22,334 nt of DNA, taken from JAYGED01 sp046582565 (GTDB taxonomy: Bacteria > Pseudomonadota > Alphaproteobacteria > JAAXGF01). The position numbers and the translations under genes are program-made. The stretch covers positions 1 through 22,334 of the forward strand of contig JAYGED010000182.1 of assembly GCA_046582565.1 (NCBI GenBank). The letters run 5' to 3'. The notes under the pieces are model-generated. The model had not been told where the DNA came from. It made no database searches and saw only the letters and a list, made by a program, of their open reading frames with translations. This document shows positions 15,422 through 22,334 of this stretch, one piece after another; the first letter of the stretch is position 1, and every line of letters starts with the position of its first letter.

Positions 15422-16302
15422 GGTCTGTCTCCTGCTTCGAGCAGCGCTCTGAGGCCGCTCTGGTAATCGGGGAAGGCGAGGGTGACGTCCAGCTCATTCT
15501 TGATGCGGTCGTTGCGCACCCGCTTGTTGTCGGCGTAGAAACTCAAGCCCATAGGCGACAGGGCGGCCTCTTCAAGGGGCACCAGGGGCGGGGGCTCCTG
15601 GCCCAGCAACTCGGCCGCGAAAGCCACTACCTCGGCCTGAGCCGCCGGCGCATCGTCGCAGACATTGTAGATGCGCCCGCCGTTGGGCCGCCCCATGGAG
15701 GCGCGCAAGGTGGCGACGATGTCGACAAGGTGAATACGCGAGAACAGATGGCCGGGCTTATGAATACGCTTGGCCGTGCCCGCGGCCAGGGCCGCAAGGG
15801 GTCCGCGTCCCGGCCCGTAGATTCCGGCGAGACGGAAAACCTGGGTCGGAATGCCGTCGTTCCACCAGAAATCGAGCCATTGTTCTTCAGCCGTCACCCG
15901 GCGTTGGCTGCGCTCGCTCGACGGGTTGAGCGGGCTGTCCTCATGGACCCAGCCACCCGCATGATCGCCGTAGACCCCGGTGGTCGAGAGATAGCCGATC
16001 CATTCCAGACTCTCGCTCGCCGCAATCGACCCGCCATGCAAGAAGGCGGCGGCGTCACCGGTCTCACCGGGCGGCACCGAGGCCAGCAAATGGGTCGCCC
16101 CGGCCAGGGCGGCGGGCGCATCCTCCAGGGGCTGGGACTCATCGAACAGGAAAGCGTCGATTCCCTCGCCGGCCAGAACCTCGCGGCGCTCCGCCTCGCG
16201 GCAGGTGCCGGCCACGGTCCAGCCATCGCGCATCAGGGAGCGCGCCAGGGCGAGCCCGGTGTAGCCCAGGCCGAAACAGAACAGACGGCGCGATTCGTTC
16301 AT
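15418..16302 (-). CDS. NAD(P)-binding epimerase/dehydratase-like protein (YeeZ-type extended SDR)
   Basis: The product has 294 residues. The N-terminal Rossmann motif is FGLGYTGLALA (9-19), and YLSTTGVYGDHAG and IYGPGRGPL are typical of extended SDRs of the YeeZ group (COG0451). The canonical YxxxK dyad is not obvious, as in other members of this atypical group; catalytic activity is therefore uncertain. It is cytoplasmic. AAGG lies at good spacing before ATG 16302. It heads a two-gene unit with the cupin gene and diverges from the aminotransferase across 52 bp that must hold promoters for both directions. Confidence 0.82.
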   Translation of the reverse strand: MNESRRLFCFGLGYTGLALARSLMRDGWTVAGTCREAERREVLAGEGIDAFLFDESQPLEDAPAALAGATHLLASVPPGETGDAAAFLHGGSIAASESLEWIGYLSTTGVYGDHAGGWVHEDSPLNPSSERSQRRVTAEEQWLDFWWNDGIPTQVFRLAGIYGPGRGPLAALAAGTAKRIHKPGHLFSRIHLVDIVATLRASMGRPNGGRIYNVCDDAPAAQAEVVAFAAELLGQEPPPLVPLEEAALSPMGLSFYADNKRVRNDRIKNELDVTLAFPDYQSGLRALLEAGDRP

Positions 16303-16354
16303 GATAAAACCTTGTGAATTACATCCGCTAAATTATGCCCCTGAAAGGACATGC

Positions 16355-17620
16355 ATGACCAGCTTAGGAGAGCGTTCCCTAGCCGCCTTTCCGGCGGGAT
16401 CGAACGGTGAATTCGATCTGCCGCCCGAGCTTGCCATGGTCATCGCGCGCGGCGAGGGCTGCCGGCTGTGGGACAGCGAGGGCCGGGAGTTCCTCGATTT
16501 TTCCATCGGCTGGGGCTCGGTGCTGGTCGGTCATGCCCGGCCCGAGGTGGTCGAGGCGGTCACCACCCAGGCGGCGCTGGGATCGAATTTTGCCTATGTG
16601 AATGAAAACTCCCTGCTGCTCGCCGAAGAGATTATCCGCCTGAGCCCGGCCTGTGACGCCTTGCGCTTCTGCGCTTCGGGCACGGAGGCCACCATGTATT
16701 GCCAGCGCCTGGCCCGCGCCGCCACGGGCAGACCGCTTATTCTCAAATTCGAAGGCGCCTATCATGGGGCCAACGAGACCGGCGTCACCAGCCTGTTCCC
16801 CACCAAATTCCGAGATTTTCCCGAGCCCGACCCGACCAGCGCCGGAATCGATGTGGCGGCGCGCGTGCTGGTCGCTCCCTATAATGATCTGGCGACCACA
16901 CGGGCGATCATCGAGGCCCACAGCGCAGAAATCGCCGCGGTCATCGTTGAGCCCCTGCAACGCTGCACGCCGCCGATTGAGGGCTTCCTCGAAGGCCTGC
17001 GGGCGGTGACCACGGCACAGGGGGTGCTGCTCATCTTCGACGAGGTGGTCACCGGCTTCCGCCTGGCCTACGACGGCGCGCAAGGCTATTACGGCGTGAT
17101 TCCCGACCTGGTGGCCTACGGCAAGGCCCTGGGCGGCGGTTACCCTATCGGCGCCTTCGGCGGGCGGGCCGATATCATGGATCTGGTGCGCGAGGACCGC
17201 ATGGGAAGCCACAGCTATGTCTGGGTCGCCTCGTCCCTCGGCGGCAACCCGGTCTCGACGGCGGCGGCGCGGGCGGCGCTTGCGGTGTTTTCCGGCGACG
17301 GCGTCTATGGGCGGCTGCACGGCCTCGGCGCCTATCTTCGCGCCGGTTTGCGCCGGGTGCTAGATGCGCGCCAGATCAAGGCCCAGATCATCGGCGACGG
17401 ACCGCTCGCCCAGGTCGTGTTTTCGGAACAGCCGGTGTTCGATTACCGCTCGACCCGGGCCGGCGACAGCGCCAAGGGCCGCGCCGTGATGCTCGGCCTG
17501 TTCGCCCGCCAGGTGTTCCTCATCCCTATGGGCACCAAGCTCTATCTCTCCCTGGCCCATGACGAGGCTATATGCGACGAGTTTCTCACCCGCTTCGACG
17601 AGACCCTCGCCGACATATGA
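16355..17620 (+). CDS. Class-III PLP aminotransferase, glutamate-1-semialdehyde aminomutase-like
   Basis: The product has 421 residues from ATG 16355, chosen because AAAGGA lies 5 nt upstream. The frame is open from 16301, and an ATG at 16351 is in another frame. Class-III marks are ASGTEATMY (108-115), FEGAYHGAN (132-140), the PLP-aspartate in IFDEVVTGFR (D229) and the Schiff-base lysine in AYGKALGGGYPIG (K257). The overall pattern is close to HemL, but similar proteins serve in secondary metabolism or amino-sugar pathways. The GSA substrate is therefore not assured, and the genuine hemL is probably elsewhere. Its TGA overlaps the ATG of the TPR gene as ATGA. Confidence 0.87.
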   Translation: MTSLGERSLAAFPAGSNGEFDLPPELAMVIARGEGCRLWDSEGREFLDFSIGWGSVLVGHARPEVVEAVTTQAALGSNFAYVNENSLLLAEEIIRLSPACDALRFCASGTEATMYCQRLARAATGRPLILKFEGAYHGANETGVTSLFPTKFRDFPEPDPTSAGIDVAARVLVAPYNDLATTRAIIEAHSAEIAAVIVEPLQRCTPPIEGFLEGLRAVTTAQGVLLIFDEVVTGFRLAYDGAQGYYGVIPDLVAYGKALGGGYPIGAFGGRADIMDLVREDRMGSHSYVWVASSLGGNPVSTAAARAALAVFSGDGVYGRLHGLGAYLRAGLRRVLDARQIKAQIIGDGPLAQVVFSEQPVFDYRSTRAGDSAKGRAVMLGLFARQVFLIPMGTKLYLSLAHDEAICDEFLTRFDETLADI

Positions 17621-18399
17621 AGCCATCCATCATCGCCGTTGCCGTCGTCATGCTGCTTGGCGCCGGGCCGGCCTGGGGGGCATCAGACAGCGATGCGCTG
17701 CAACGCTACAAAGACTGCACCGCCCTGAGCGCCCGCGACGCCAAAGCGGCGTTCGATGCCGCCCTGGCCTGGCGCAATCAGAATGGCGGCGCGCCGGCCT
17801 GGCACTGCGTCGGCCTGTCGCTGGTGGCGCTCGGCCATCACGCCGAGGCCGCCGAGGTGTTCGAACGCATCGCCGAGGATATGGCCCGCGACAATCCGCC
17901 CGATGAAACATTCCAGGGCCGCGCCACATTGCGCGCCGACCTGCTCGGTCAGGCGGGCCAGGCCTGGCTCCAGGCGGACAATCCGAAACGAGCGCGGGTG
18001 GCGCTCGACAACGGCCTGGCGCTTGATCCGAACAACCCCGAGCTGCTGGTCGACCGGGCCCAGGCCCAGGCGGCGCTTGGGGCTTATTGGGAAGCGGTGG
18101 ACGATCTCAATCTGGCCATCGAATACGCCCCGTCGCGGAGCGACGCTTATGCCTTTCGCGCGGCGGCCTATCGCTATCTGGAAATCCTCGATCTCGCCGC
18201 CGACGATGTGGAGCGCGCCCTCGCCCTGGCCCCCAACGACCCGGTGGCCCTGCTCGAGCGAGGCAATATCCGACGTCTCGGCGGCGACGATGCGGGGGCC
18301 CGCGCGGACTGGCTGCGCATCCTCACCGAATCCCCCGAAAGCCCCGCCGCCAGCGCCGCCCAGGCCAATATTGTGCGCCTCGACGTTAAGCAGGAATAG
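17617..18399 (+). CDS. Exported tetratricopeptide-repeat protein
   Basis: The product has 260 residues from ATG 17617. A signal peptide is clear: MKPS, a hydrophobic core IIAVAVVMLLGAG, and probable cleavage near residues 21-22 (AWGA). Several TPR-like helix pairs follow (about 65-90, 115-145, 148-180, 184-212 and 216-245), with ALDPNNPELL and ALAPNDPVALLERG as typical turns. It is probably a periplasmic protein-protein interaction scaffold. The family is broad and no specific role can be given. It is coupled to the aminotransferase by an ATGA overlap, an unusual partnership for an exported scaffold. An inverted heptamer repeat follows its stop. Confidence 0.85.
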   Translation: MKPSIIAVAVVMLLGAGPAWGASDSDALQRYKDCTALSARDAKAAFDAALAWRNQNGGAPAWHCVGLSLVALGHHAEAAEVFERIAEDMARDNPPDETFQGRATLRADLLGQAGQAWLQADNPKRARVALDNGLALDPNNPELLVDRAQAQAALGAYWEAVDDLNLAIEYAPSRSDAYAFRAAAYRYLEILDLAADDVERALALAPNDPVALLERGNIRRLGGDDAGARADWLRILTESPESPAASAAQANIVRLDVKQE

Positions 18400-18402
18400 G
18401 GG

Positions 18403-18469
18403 GCTATCAGCTATCAGCCGTCAGCTAGAAGTGTCTCATACACTGTTTTTCTTGCTGATAGCTGATAGC
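18403..18469. repeat. Inverted repeat built of GCTATCA heptamers
   Basis: GCTATCAGCTATCAGC (18403-18418) and its exact reverse complement (18454-18469) flank a 35-bp spacer. The left arm continues as degenerate heptamers: GCTATCA, GCTATCA, GCCGTCA, GCTAGAA. It occupies the whole convergent gap between the TPR and TfoX-like genes. It may act as a bidirectional terminator or belong to a dispersed repeat family. The arms are exact; the role is inferred. Confidence 0.75.
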
Positions 18470-18477
18470 TCTATTAT

Positions 18478-18837
18478 TCACCTTTTTCGCTTCGGCGCGG
18501 GCTGGGTCAAGGCGTAGTCGATGGATTGGCGGGCCCAGAAGCGTAAGCCTTCGGCGTCTTCGCAAACCGCCTTGGGCAGGATGACATACTGCTTCTTGAT
18601 CGGCGCCTTGGGGAAATAGCGTAACGGTTCCGCGCCCTCTGCCAGGAGCCGGGCGCGGCCGTCTTCGGCAAGCTTCAGGGCCAGACCGGCCGGGGTCAGC
18701 GTGATGCAGATGCGATCGTCCGCATAGGCCGCGGCGCCGCTGAAGAAATGCCTGATCTCGACAGTGACGCCGGACGGCAGGGCGGCCAGGGTCGGAGCGA
18801 GCAGCGCGGCAAGCCTCTCGACAAATTCCCTGGCCAT
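18478..18837 (-). CDS. TfoX/Sxy N-terminal domain protein
   Basis: The product has 119 residues from ATG 18837; an upstream in-frame start at 18885 would read into the Smr gene. The pattern FFSGAAAYADDRICITLTPAGLALKLAEDGRARL, then YFPKAPIKKQYVILPK and a C-terminal LRFWARQSIDYAL, matches the short TfoX_N family. These are stand-alone relatives of the N-terminal half of the competence regulator Sxy. No link to competence is implied. It ends in a basic tail (PAPKRKR). It follows the Smr gene with a one-base gap, so it is the last gene of the lut-smr unit. Confidence 0.8.
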   Translation of the reverse strand: MAREFVERLAALLAPTLAALPSGVTVEIRHFFSGAAAYADDRICITLTPAGLALKLAEDGRARLLAEGAEPLRYFPKAPIKKQYVILPKAVCEDAEGLRFWARQSIDYALTQPAPKRKR

Positions 18838-18838
18838 A

Positions 18839-19381
18839 TCATCGCCGCTTCCTGAGCAGCAGATAGAGCGCACCGCCGCCGCCATCCTTGGGCTGGGCCT
18901 GGCTCATGGAGAGCACCCGGCCCCGGCTTGGCGGAATATTAAGCCAGCGCGGCACCATCTGGCGTAACACCCCGCCTTCCTCACTGACCCGCCCCTTGCC
19001 GGTGATCACCAGCACACAGCGCAGGCCGCGCTCCTGGGAGCTGGCCAGGAACCGGTCGAGGCGGGCATGGGCCGCGGCCTGGGTCAGGCCGTGCAGGTCG
19101 AGGCGACCCTCAATGGCAAGCTGACCGCGTTTGAGGCGCTGGGTGGTGCGCTTGTCGACACCGGCGCCCTGGCCCATGACCAGGGGCGGCACATCGGGTG
19201 ATTTCTTCGCCGGCATTGGGGTGGCTGGTGGTGGGGCCGCCGGCTTGGCCGCGCGCCGGCGGCCGGGTTTGGCGGCTGTGGATTTCTTCGTCGCGGACGC
19301 TCTGCGTCTACCACTGAGCGGCGCTACATCCTTGACCACCGCCTGCCAGAGCTTGTCGTCATTTTCGTCAGGACTCGTCAT
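18839..19381 (-). CDS. Smr (small MutS-related) domain protein
   Basis: The product has 180 residues. Residues ~22-70 form a low-complexity Lys/Ala/Pro-rich linker. The Smr domain follows at ~90-178 with LDLHG (94-98) and TGKG (127-130). This short alphaproteobacterial form (Smr/MutS2 C-terminal family) is predicted to be a nicking or RNA endonuclease. Recent work on Smr proteins points to mRNA cleavage at stalled or collided ribosomes, but whether that applies here is unknown. The first 14 bp overlap the end of lutC. The ATG at 19381 keeps the family's N-terminus, so it probably relies on the lut transcript. Confidence 0.88.
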   Translation of the reverse strand: MTSPDENDDKLWQAVVKDVAPLSGRRRASATKKSTAAKPGRRRAAKPAAPPPATPMPAKKSPDVPPLVMGQGAGVDKRTTQRLKRGQLAIEGRLDLHGLTQAAAHARLDRFLASSQERGLRCVLVITGKGRVSEEGGVLRQMVPRWLNIPPSRGRVLSMSQAQPKDGGGGALYLLLRKRR

Positions 19382-20039
19382 CGACGATCACCAGATGGAG
19401 GCGTTTCGGGCCATGGGCGCCAAGCTGCATGGTCTGCTCGATATCGCCCGAGCGCGACGGCCCGGTAATCAGCATGACGGTTCGAGGCGTACCCCGACCG
19501 CTGTTACGCAGCCGGTCCCAGGCCTCTTCATAGGCGCCGACGATCTGATCGGCGCGCAGGACCACCACATGGGTTTCCGGCAGAATGTTGAGGGTGGTCG
19601 GGTGGTGCGGCCCGGACAGCGCCATCACCGTGCCGGTCTCGGCGACACCGGCGAAGGCGCAGGTGATGGACACCCGATCGGCGTCCTCGCCTTTGCCCCG
19701 GTTCAATTCGAGCAGGGGGGCTTTGCTCCAGGGAATCGCGTCGAGCACCGGGTCGGGAGCGATCTTGGCGGCGGAGGCAAGATTATGCTCGGCGAGGTAG
19801 CCGGCAATCGCCGCCGGCACCTCGGCCATCTCGCTGACCCGGGTCACGCTGGTCGAGACCTCCTCGGCCATGGCGATGAACAGATCGAGGCGACCCCTGG
19901 CGTCGAGCTGGCTGCGCGCCGGGATCAGGCCGCGTGCATGGGTCGCCAGGCGAGCCTCGACAGCCACCGGATCGCGGCCCTCGGCGCGGCCCTCCAGACC
20001 GGTGCGAACGGCGCCGAGAATGCGCTCGCGGGAACTCAT
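19368..20039 (-). CDS. lutC: Lactate utilisation protein LutC (LUD domain)
   Basis: The product has 223 residues from ATG 20039, which overlaps the lutB stop as ATGA; the longer frame from 20225 is antiphase read-through of lutB. The LUD/DUF162 pattern is visible: CAFAGVAETGTVMALSGP, then PETHVVVLRADQIVGAYEEA and ITGPSRSGDIEQTMQLGAHGP. LutC is the non-iron subunit of the LutABC complex that oxidises L-lactate to pyruvate. No cysteine cluster motif is present, as expected. Its last 14 bp overlap the start of the Smr gene. Confidence 0.92.
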   Translation of the reverse strand: MSSRERILGAVRTGLEGRAEGRDPVAVEARLATHARGLIPARSQLDARGRLDLFIAMAEEVSTSVTRVSEMAEVPAAIAGYLAEHNLASAAKIAPDPVLDAIPWSKAPLLELNRGKGEDADRVSITCAFAGVAETGTVMALSGPHHPTTLNILPETHVVVLRADQIVGAYEEAWDRLRNSGRGTPRTVMLITGPSRSGDIEQTMQLGAHGPKRLHLVIVDDES

Positions 20040-21451
20040 CGCTTGCCCGCCGCCCACAGGGCGCGGAAACTTTTGCCTTCGGGCGCCGGCAGGTCGCGAT
20101 CCGCTGTCCAGCCCTGCGCCCCGGGTAGCCAGCCGATGCGGCGATTGCGGCCGCCCACCCGATTCAAACCCCAGGCCGCCAGCCGCGCAACCAGGCCATA
20201 GGCCGTGGGATGACGGGCGAACCACGACCAGAGGGCCAGGCCAAGCCGGGAGACCGCCGGTTGCAGCCGGGTTTCGAATTCTCGCTCGCGCCAGTGTCGC
20301 ATCATCTTGGGCAGGGGGATGCGCATGGGGCAGACCTCTTCACAGCGGCCGCAGAAGGTCGAGGCATTGGGCAGGTTCCCAGCGGCCTCGATGCCGATCA
20401 GCTGGGGCGTCAGCACCGCGCCCATGGGGCCGGAATAGACCCAGCCATAGGCATGGCCGCCGACCGCGCCGTAGATCGGGCAGTGATTGAGGCAGGCGCC
20501 GCAGCGGATGCAGCGCAGCATGTCCTGAAATTCGCCGCCCAGCATTGCAGACCGCCCGTTATCGAGCAATACAACATGAAACGCGCTCGGCCCGTCGAGA
20601 TCGCCGTCGCGGCGGCCACCGGCGGAAAATGTCGTGTAGCTTGAGAATTCCTGGCCCGTAGCCGAGCGCGCCAGCACGCGCAGAATGGTGGTGGCGTCCT
20701 CCAGGGTCGGCACGACCTTTTCCAGGCTGGCGATGACGATATGGGTGTCGGGCAGGATCTGGGTCAGCTCGGCGTTGCCTTCGTTGGTCACGGTAACGAT
20801 CGAACCGTTCTCGGCGACCAGGAAATTGGCCCCGGTGATGCCCACGTCGGCCTCGAAATATTTCGACCGTAACACCTGGCGCGCCTCTTCCAGCAGGGCG
20901 GAGGCTTCGTCCTGACGCTGATCAAAGCCATATTTGGCGTGATGTTTGACGAACAGATCGGCGATGGAATCCTTGGTCTTGTGGATCGCGGGGGCGATGA
21001 TATGGCTCGGCGGCTCGCCGGCCAACTGGATGATATATTCGCCCAGATCGGTCTCGATGGGCTCGATGCCATGGGCCTCAAGATGATCGTTAAGGGCGAT
21101 TTCCTCGGCGATCATGGATTTACTTTTGGTCGCCGACTTGGCCCCGGCGTCGCGGCACAGGGCGAGCACCACATCGCGCGCTTCGGCCGCATCGACGCAC
21201 CAGTGGACCTGGCCGCCACACTCGATCACCTTGGCCTCGAAGCGCACCAGATAATCATCGAGATTGGCCAGAACATGATCCTTGATGGCGCGCGCCTGAT
21301 CGCAAAGCGCGTCGAATTCGGGCAGGCGGTCGGTGGCCTTGCCGCGCCGGGCGGTGAAGCCGGCGCGCAGCTTGGCAAGGGCCATTTGCAGGTCTTTGTC
21401 AGCCAGGGCGTCCTTGGCGTTGGCCGAAAATTGCGGCGTGGTGATCTGCAT
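20036..21451 (-). CDS. lutB: Lactate utilisation iron-sulfur protein LutB
   Basis: The product has 471 residues. The N-terminal two thirds are the LUD domain. Ferredoxin-like motifs follow: CIRCGACLNHCP with C314, C317, C320 and C324, and a second, FCGRCEEVCP, with C367, C370 and C374. Together they fit two [4Fe-4S] centres carrying electrons from lactate. It is a soluble subunit of the LutABC complex. It starts 2 bp after the lutA stop and overlaps lutC by ATGA, so the three subunits are co-expressed. An alternative name is YkgF. The length agrees with the family. Confidence 0.94.
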   Translation of the reverse strand: MQITTPQFSANAKDALADKDLQMALAKLRAGFTARRGKATDRLPEFDALCDQARAIKDHVLANLDDYLVRFEAKVIECGGQVHWCVDAAEARDVVLALCRDAGAKSATKSKSMIAEEIALNDHLEAHGIEPIETDLGEYIIQLAGEPPSHIIAPAIHKTKDSIADLFVKHHAKYGFDQRQDEASALLEEARQVLRSKYFEADVGITGANFLVAENGSIVTVTNEGNAELTQILPDTHIVIASLEKVVPTLEDATTILRVLARSATGQEFSSYTTFSAGGRRDGDLDGPSAFHVVLLDNGRSAMLGGEFQDMLRCIRCGACLNHCPIYGAVGGHAYGWVYSGPMGAVLTPQLIGIEAAGNLPNASTFCGRCEEVCPMRIPLPKMMRHWREREFETRLQPAVSRLGLALWSWFARHPTAYGLVARLAAWGLNRVGGRNRRIGWLPGAQGWTADRDLPAPEGKSFRALWAAGKR

Positions 21452-21453
21452 GG

Positions 21454-22245
21454 CTAACGATCACCCTTGTTAATTTCCGGGCCGATGGCCGGGCCGTCGG
21501 CCATACCGGCGAGCACCTCGGCCACATGGCGGACACGGATCGGGCTGCCCTCGCGGGACAGGCGGCCGGCGATGTTCATCAGGCAGCCGAGGTCGCCGGC
21601 GAGCAGGGTCTGGGCGCCCGTATCGGTAATGGCCGCGGTTTTGTTGGAAACCATGTGGATCGAGATGTCGGGATATTTCACCGCAAACAGACCGCCGAAG
21701 CCGCAGCAGGTCTCCCCCGCCGCCACCTCCTTGAGGGTCAGGCCGTCGATGCTCGCGAGCAGAGCGCGCGGCTGTTCGGCGATGCCCAGCTCGCGCAGGC
21801 CGGCGCAGGCGTCGTGATAGGCGACGGCGCCGTCGAAGCTCGCCTCCACACGCCGCACGCCGCGCACATCATAGAGAAACGAGACCAGCTCCCAGCAGCG
21901 CCCGGCGAAATCCTCGGCGCGGGCCGCCATGGCCTTATCGTCCGCGAACAGCGCCGGGTAATGGCGGCGCAGCATGCCGGCGCAGGAGCCCGACGGGGCG
22001 ACCACGTAATCGAAGCCCTCGAAGGCGTCCATGACCTGGCCGGCGATCGCCCTGGCCGCGGCGCGGTCGCCGGAATTATAGGCGGGCTGGCCGCAGCAGG
22101 TCTGATCGAGCGGCGCCTCGACCCGGCAGCCGGCGTCCTCGAGCAGGCGGACGGCGGCAAAGGCGACGGAGGGGCGAAACAGATCGGCGAGACAGGTGAC
22201 GAACAGCCCGACGCGCGGGGACGCTGCTGGCGCTCGATCGGTCAT
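21454..22245 (-). CDS. lutA: Lactate utilisation protein LutA (CCG-domain Fe-S protein)
   Basis: The product has 263 residues from ATG 22245. It contains two CCG (cysteine-rich) domains: QTCCGQPAYNSG (C50-C51) with GSCAG (C88), and ETCCGFGGLF (C180-C181) with HDAC (C147) and GCLMN (C221). Such domains bind [4Fe-4S] clusters in heterodisulfide reductase and glycolate/lactate oxidase subunits. It resembles LutA/YkgE and would form the L-lactate oxidising complex with LutB and LutC. Its ATG overlaps the stop of an upstream gene (ATGA), so lutA is not the first gene of its operon. Confidence 0.93.
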   Translation of the reverse strand: MTDRAPAASPRVGLFVTCLADLFRPSVAFAAVRLLEDAGCRVEAPLDQTCCGQPAYNSGDRAAARAIAGQVMDAFEGFDYVVAPSGSCAGMLRRHYPALFADDKAMAARAEDFAGRCWELVSFLYDVRGVRRVEASFDGAVAYHDACAGLRELGIAEQPRALLASIDGLTLKEVAAGETCCGFGGLFAVKYPDISIHMVSNKTAAITDTGAQTLLAGDLGCLMNIAGRLSREGSPIRVRHVAEVLAGMADGPAIGPEINKGDR

Positions 22246-22334
22246 GACAGGGTTTCGGCCAGGGCCTTGGGCAACAGCAGGACATAACCGCCGGGGTGCT
22301 TCATGCGTCCGGCGATCGATTCGGCCTCGGGCCC
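22242..22334 (-). CDS. Partial gene upstream of lutA, product not identified
   Basis: Only the last 30 codons are in the window; the residues end ALAETLS followed by TGA, overlapping the lutA ATG. The visible part (...KHPGGYVLLLPKALAETLS) contains no recognisable motif. Overlap with lutA means it is translationally coupled to the lactate operon. It could be a permease, an FAD-linked oxidase or an unrelated gene; the sequence does not settle it. Confidence 0.6.
   Translation of the reverse strand, partial: GPEAESIAGRMKHPGGYVLLLPKALAETLS

Noticed and set aside
16379..17320. 313-residue open frame antisense to the aminotransferase
   Set aside because: It is a shadow frame; the class-III motifs on the plus strand are complete.
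20040..20225. 62-residue extension of lutC
   Set aside because: It is out-of-frame reading of lutB; ATG 20039 overlaps the lutB stop in the expected way.
1..22334. CRISPR arrays, rRNA genes, insertion sequences
   Set aside because: No regularly spaced repeats, rRNA-like segments or transposase genes were seen in the window.

Overview
The window reads as chromosomal DNA of a high-GC alphaproteobacterium. The evidence is the tightly packed core genes, the thrS-infC-rpmI-rplT-pheS-pheT order, alphaproteobacterial-style LPS glycosyltransferases, and many ATGA/GTGA stop-start overlaps. The genus cannot be fixed from this sequence; a Rhodospirillales-like organism is an inference.

Left edge (1-1300): a tyrosine-recombinase integrase runs off the left end of the window. 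It starts about 160 bp beyond the 3' end of a tRNA-Ser(GGA). This is the usual layout of an integrative element or genomic island inserted at a tRNA 3' end. The element itself extends leftwards out of view.

Translation block (1442-11920): after a small membrane protein comes a minus-strand set of translation genes, in transcription order thrS, infC, rpmI, rplT, pheS, pheT, lepA. Three points stand out. infC appears to start at an AUA codon preceded by a strong Shine-Dalgarno sequence and an in-frame stop. A textbook intrinsic terminator lies between rplT and pheS with no room for a promoter after it, which suggests attenuation of pheST-lepA. A lower-GC gene on the opposite strand, encoding an Orc1/Cdc6-like AAA ATPase (7986-9152), separates infC from rpmI. 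Its best promoter would give a leaderless mRNA.

Envelope and metabolic genes (12015-18399): two translationally coupled glycosyltransferases (GT9 and GT4 type) probably act in LPS core or another surface glycan. They diverge from an alpha/beta hydrolase. Next is a coupled pair on the minus strand (NAD-binding epimerase-like protein and cupin). It diverges from a coupled plus-strand pair: a class-III aminotransferase related to glutamate-1-semialdehyde aminomutase, and an exported TPR protein. A heptamer-based inverted repeat fills the convergent gap after the TPR gene.

Right edge (18478-22334): a compact minus-strand operon encodes LutA-LutB-LutC (iron-sulfur L-lactate oxidation), then an Smr-domain protein and a TfoX-N-domain protein. 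A partial gene that I cannot identify lies upstream of lutA and overlaps its start. No CRISPR array, rRNA or insertion sequence was seen, and no stretch longer than 300 bases lacks a gene or assigned feature.
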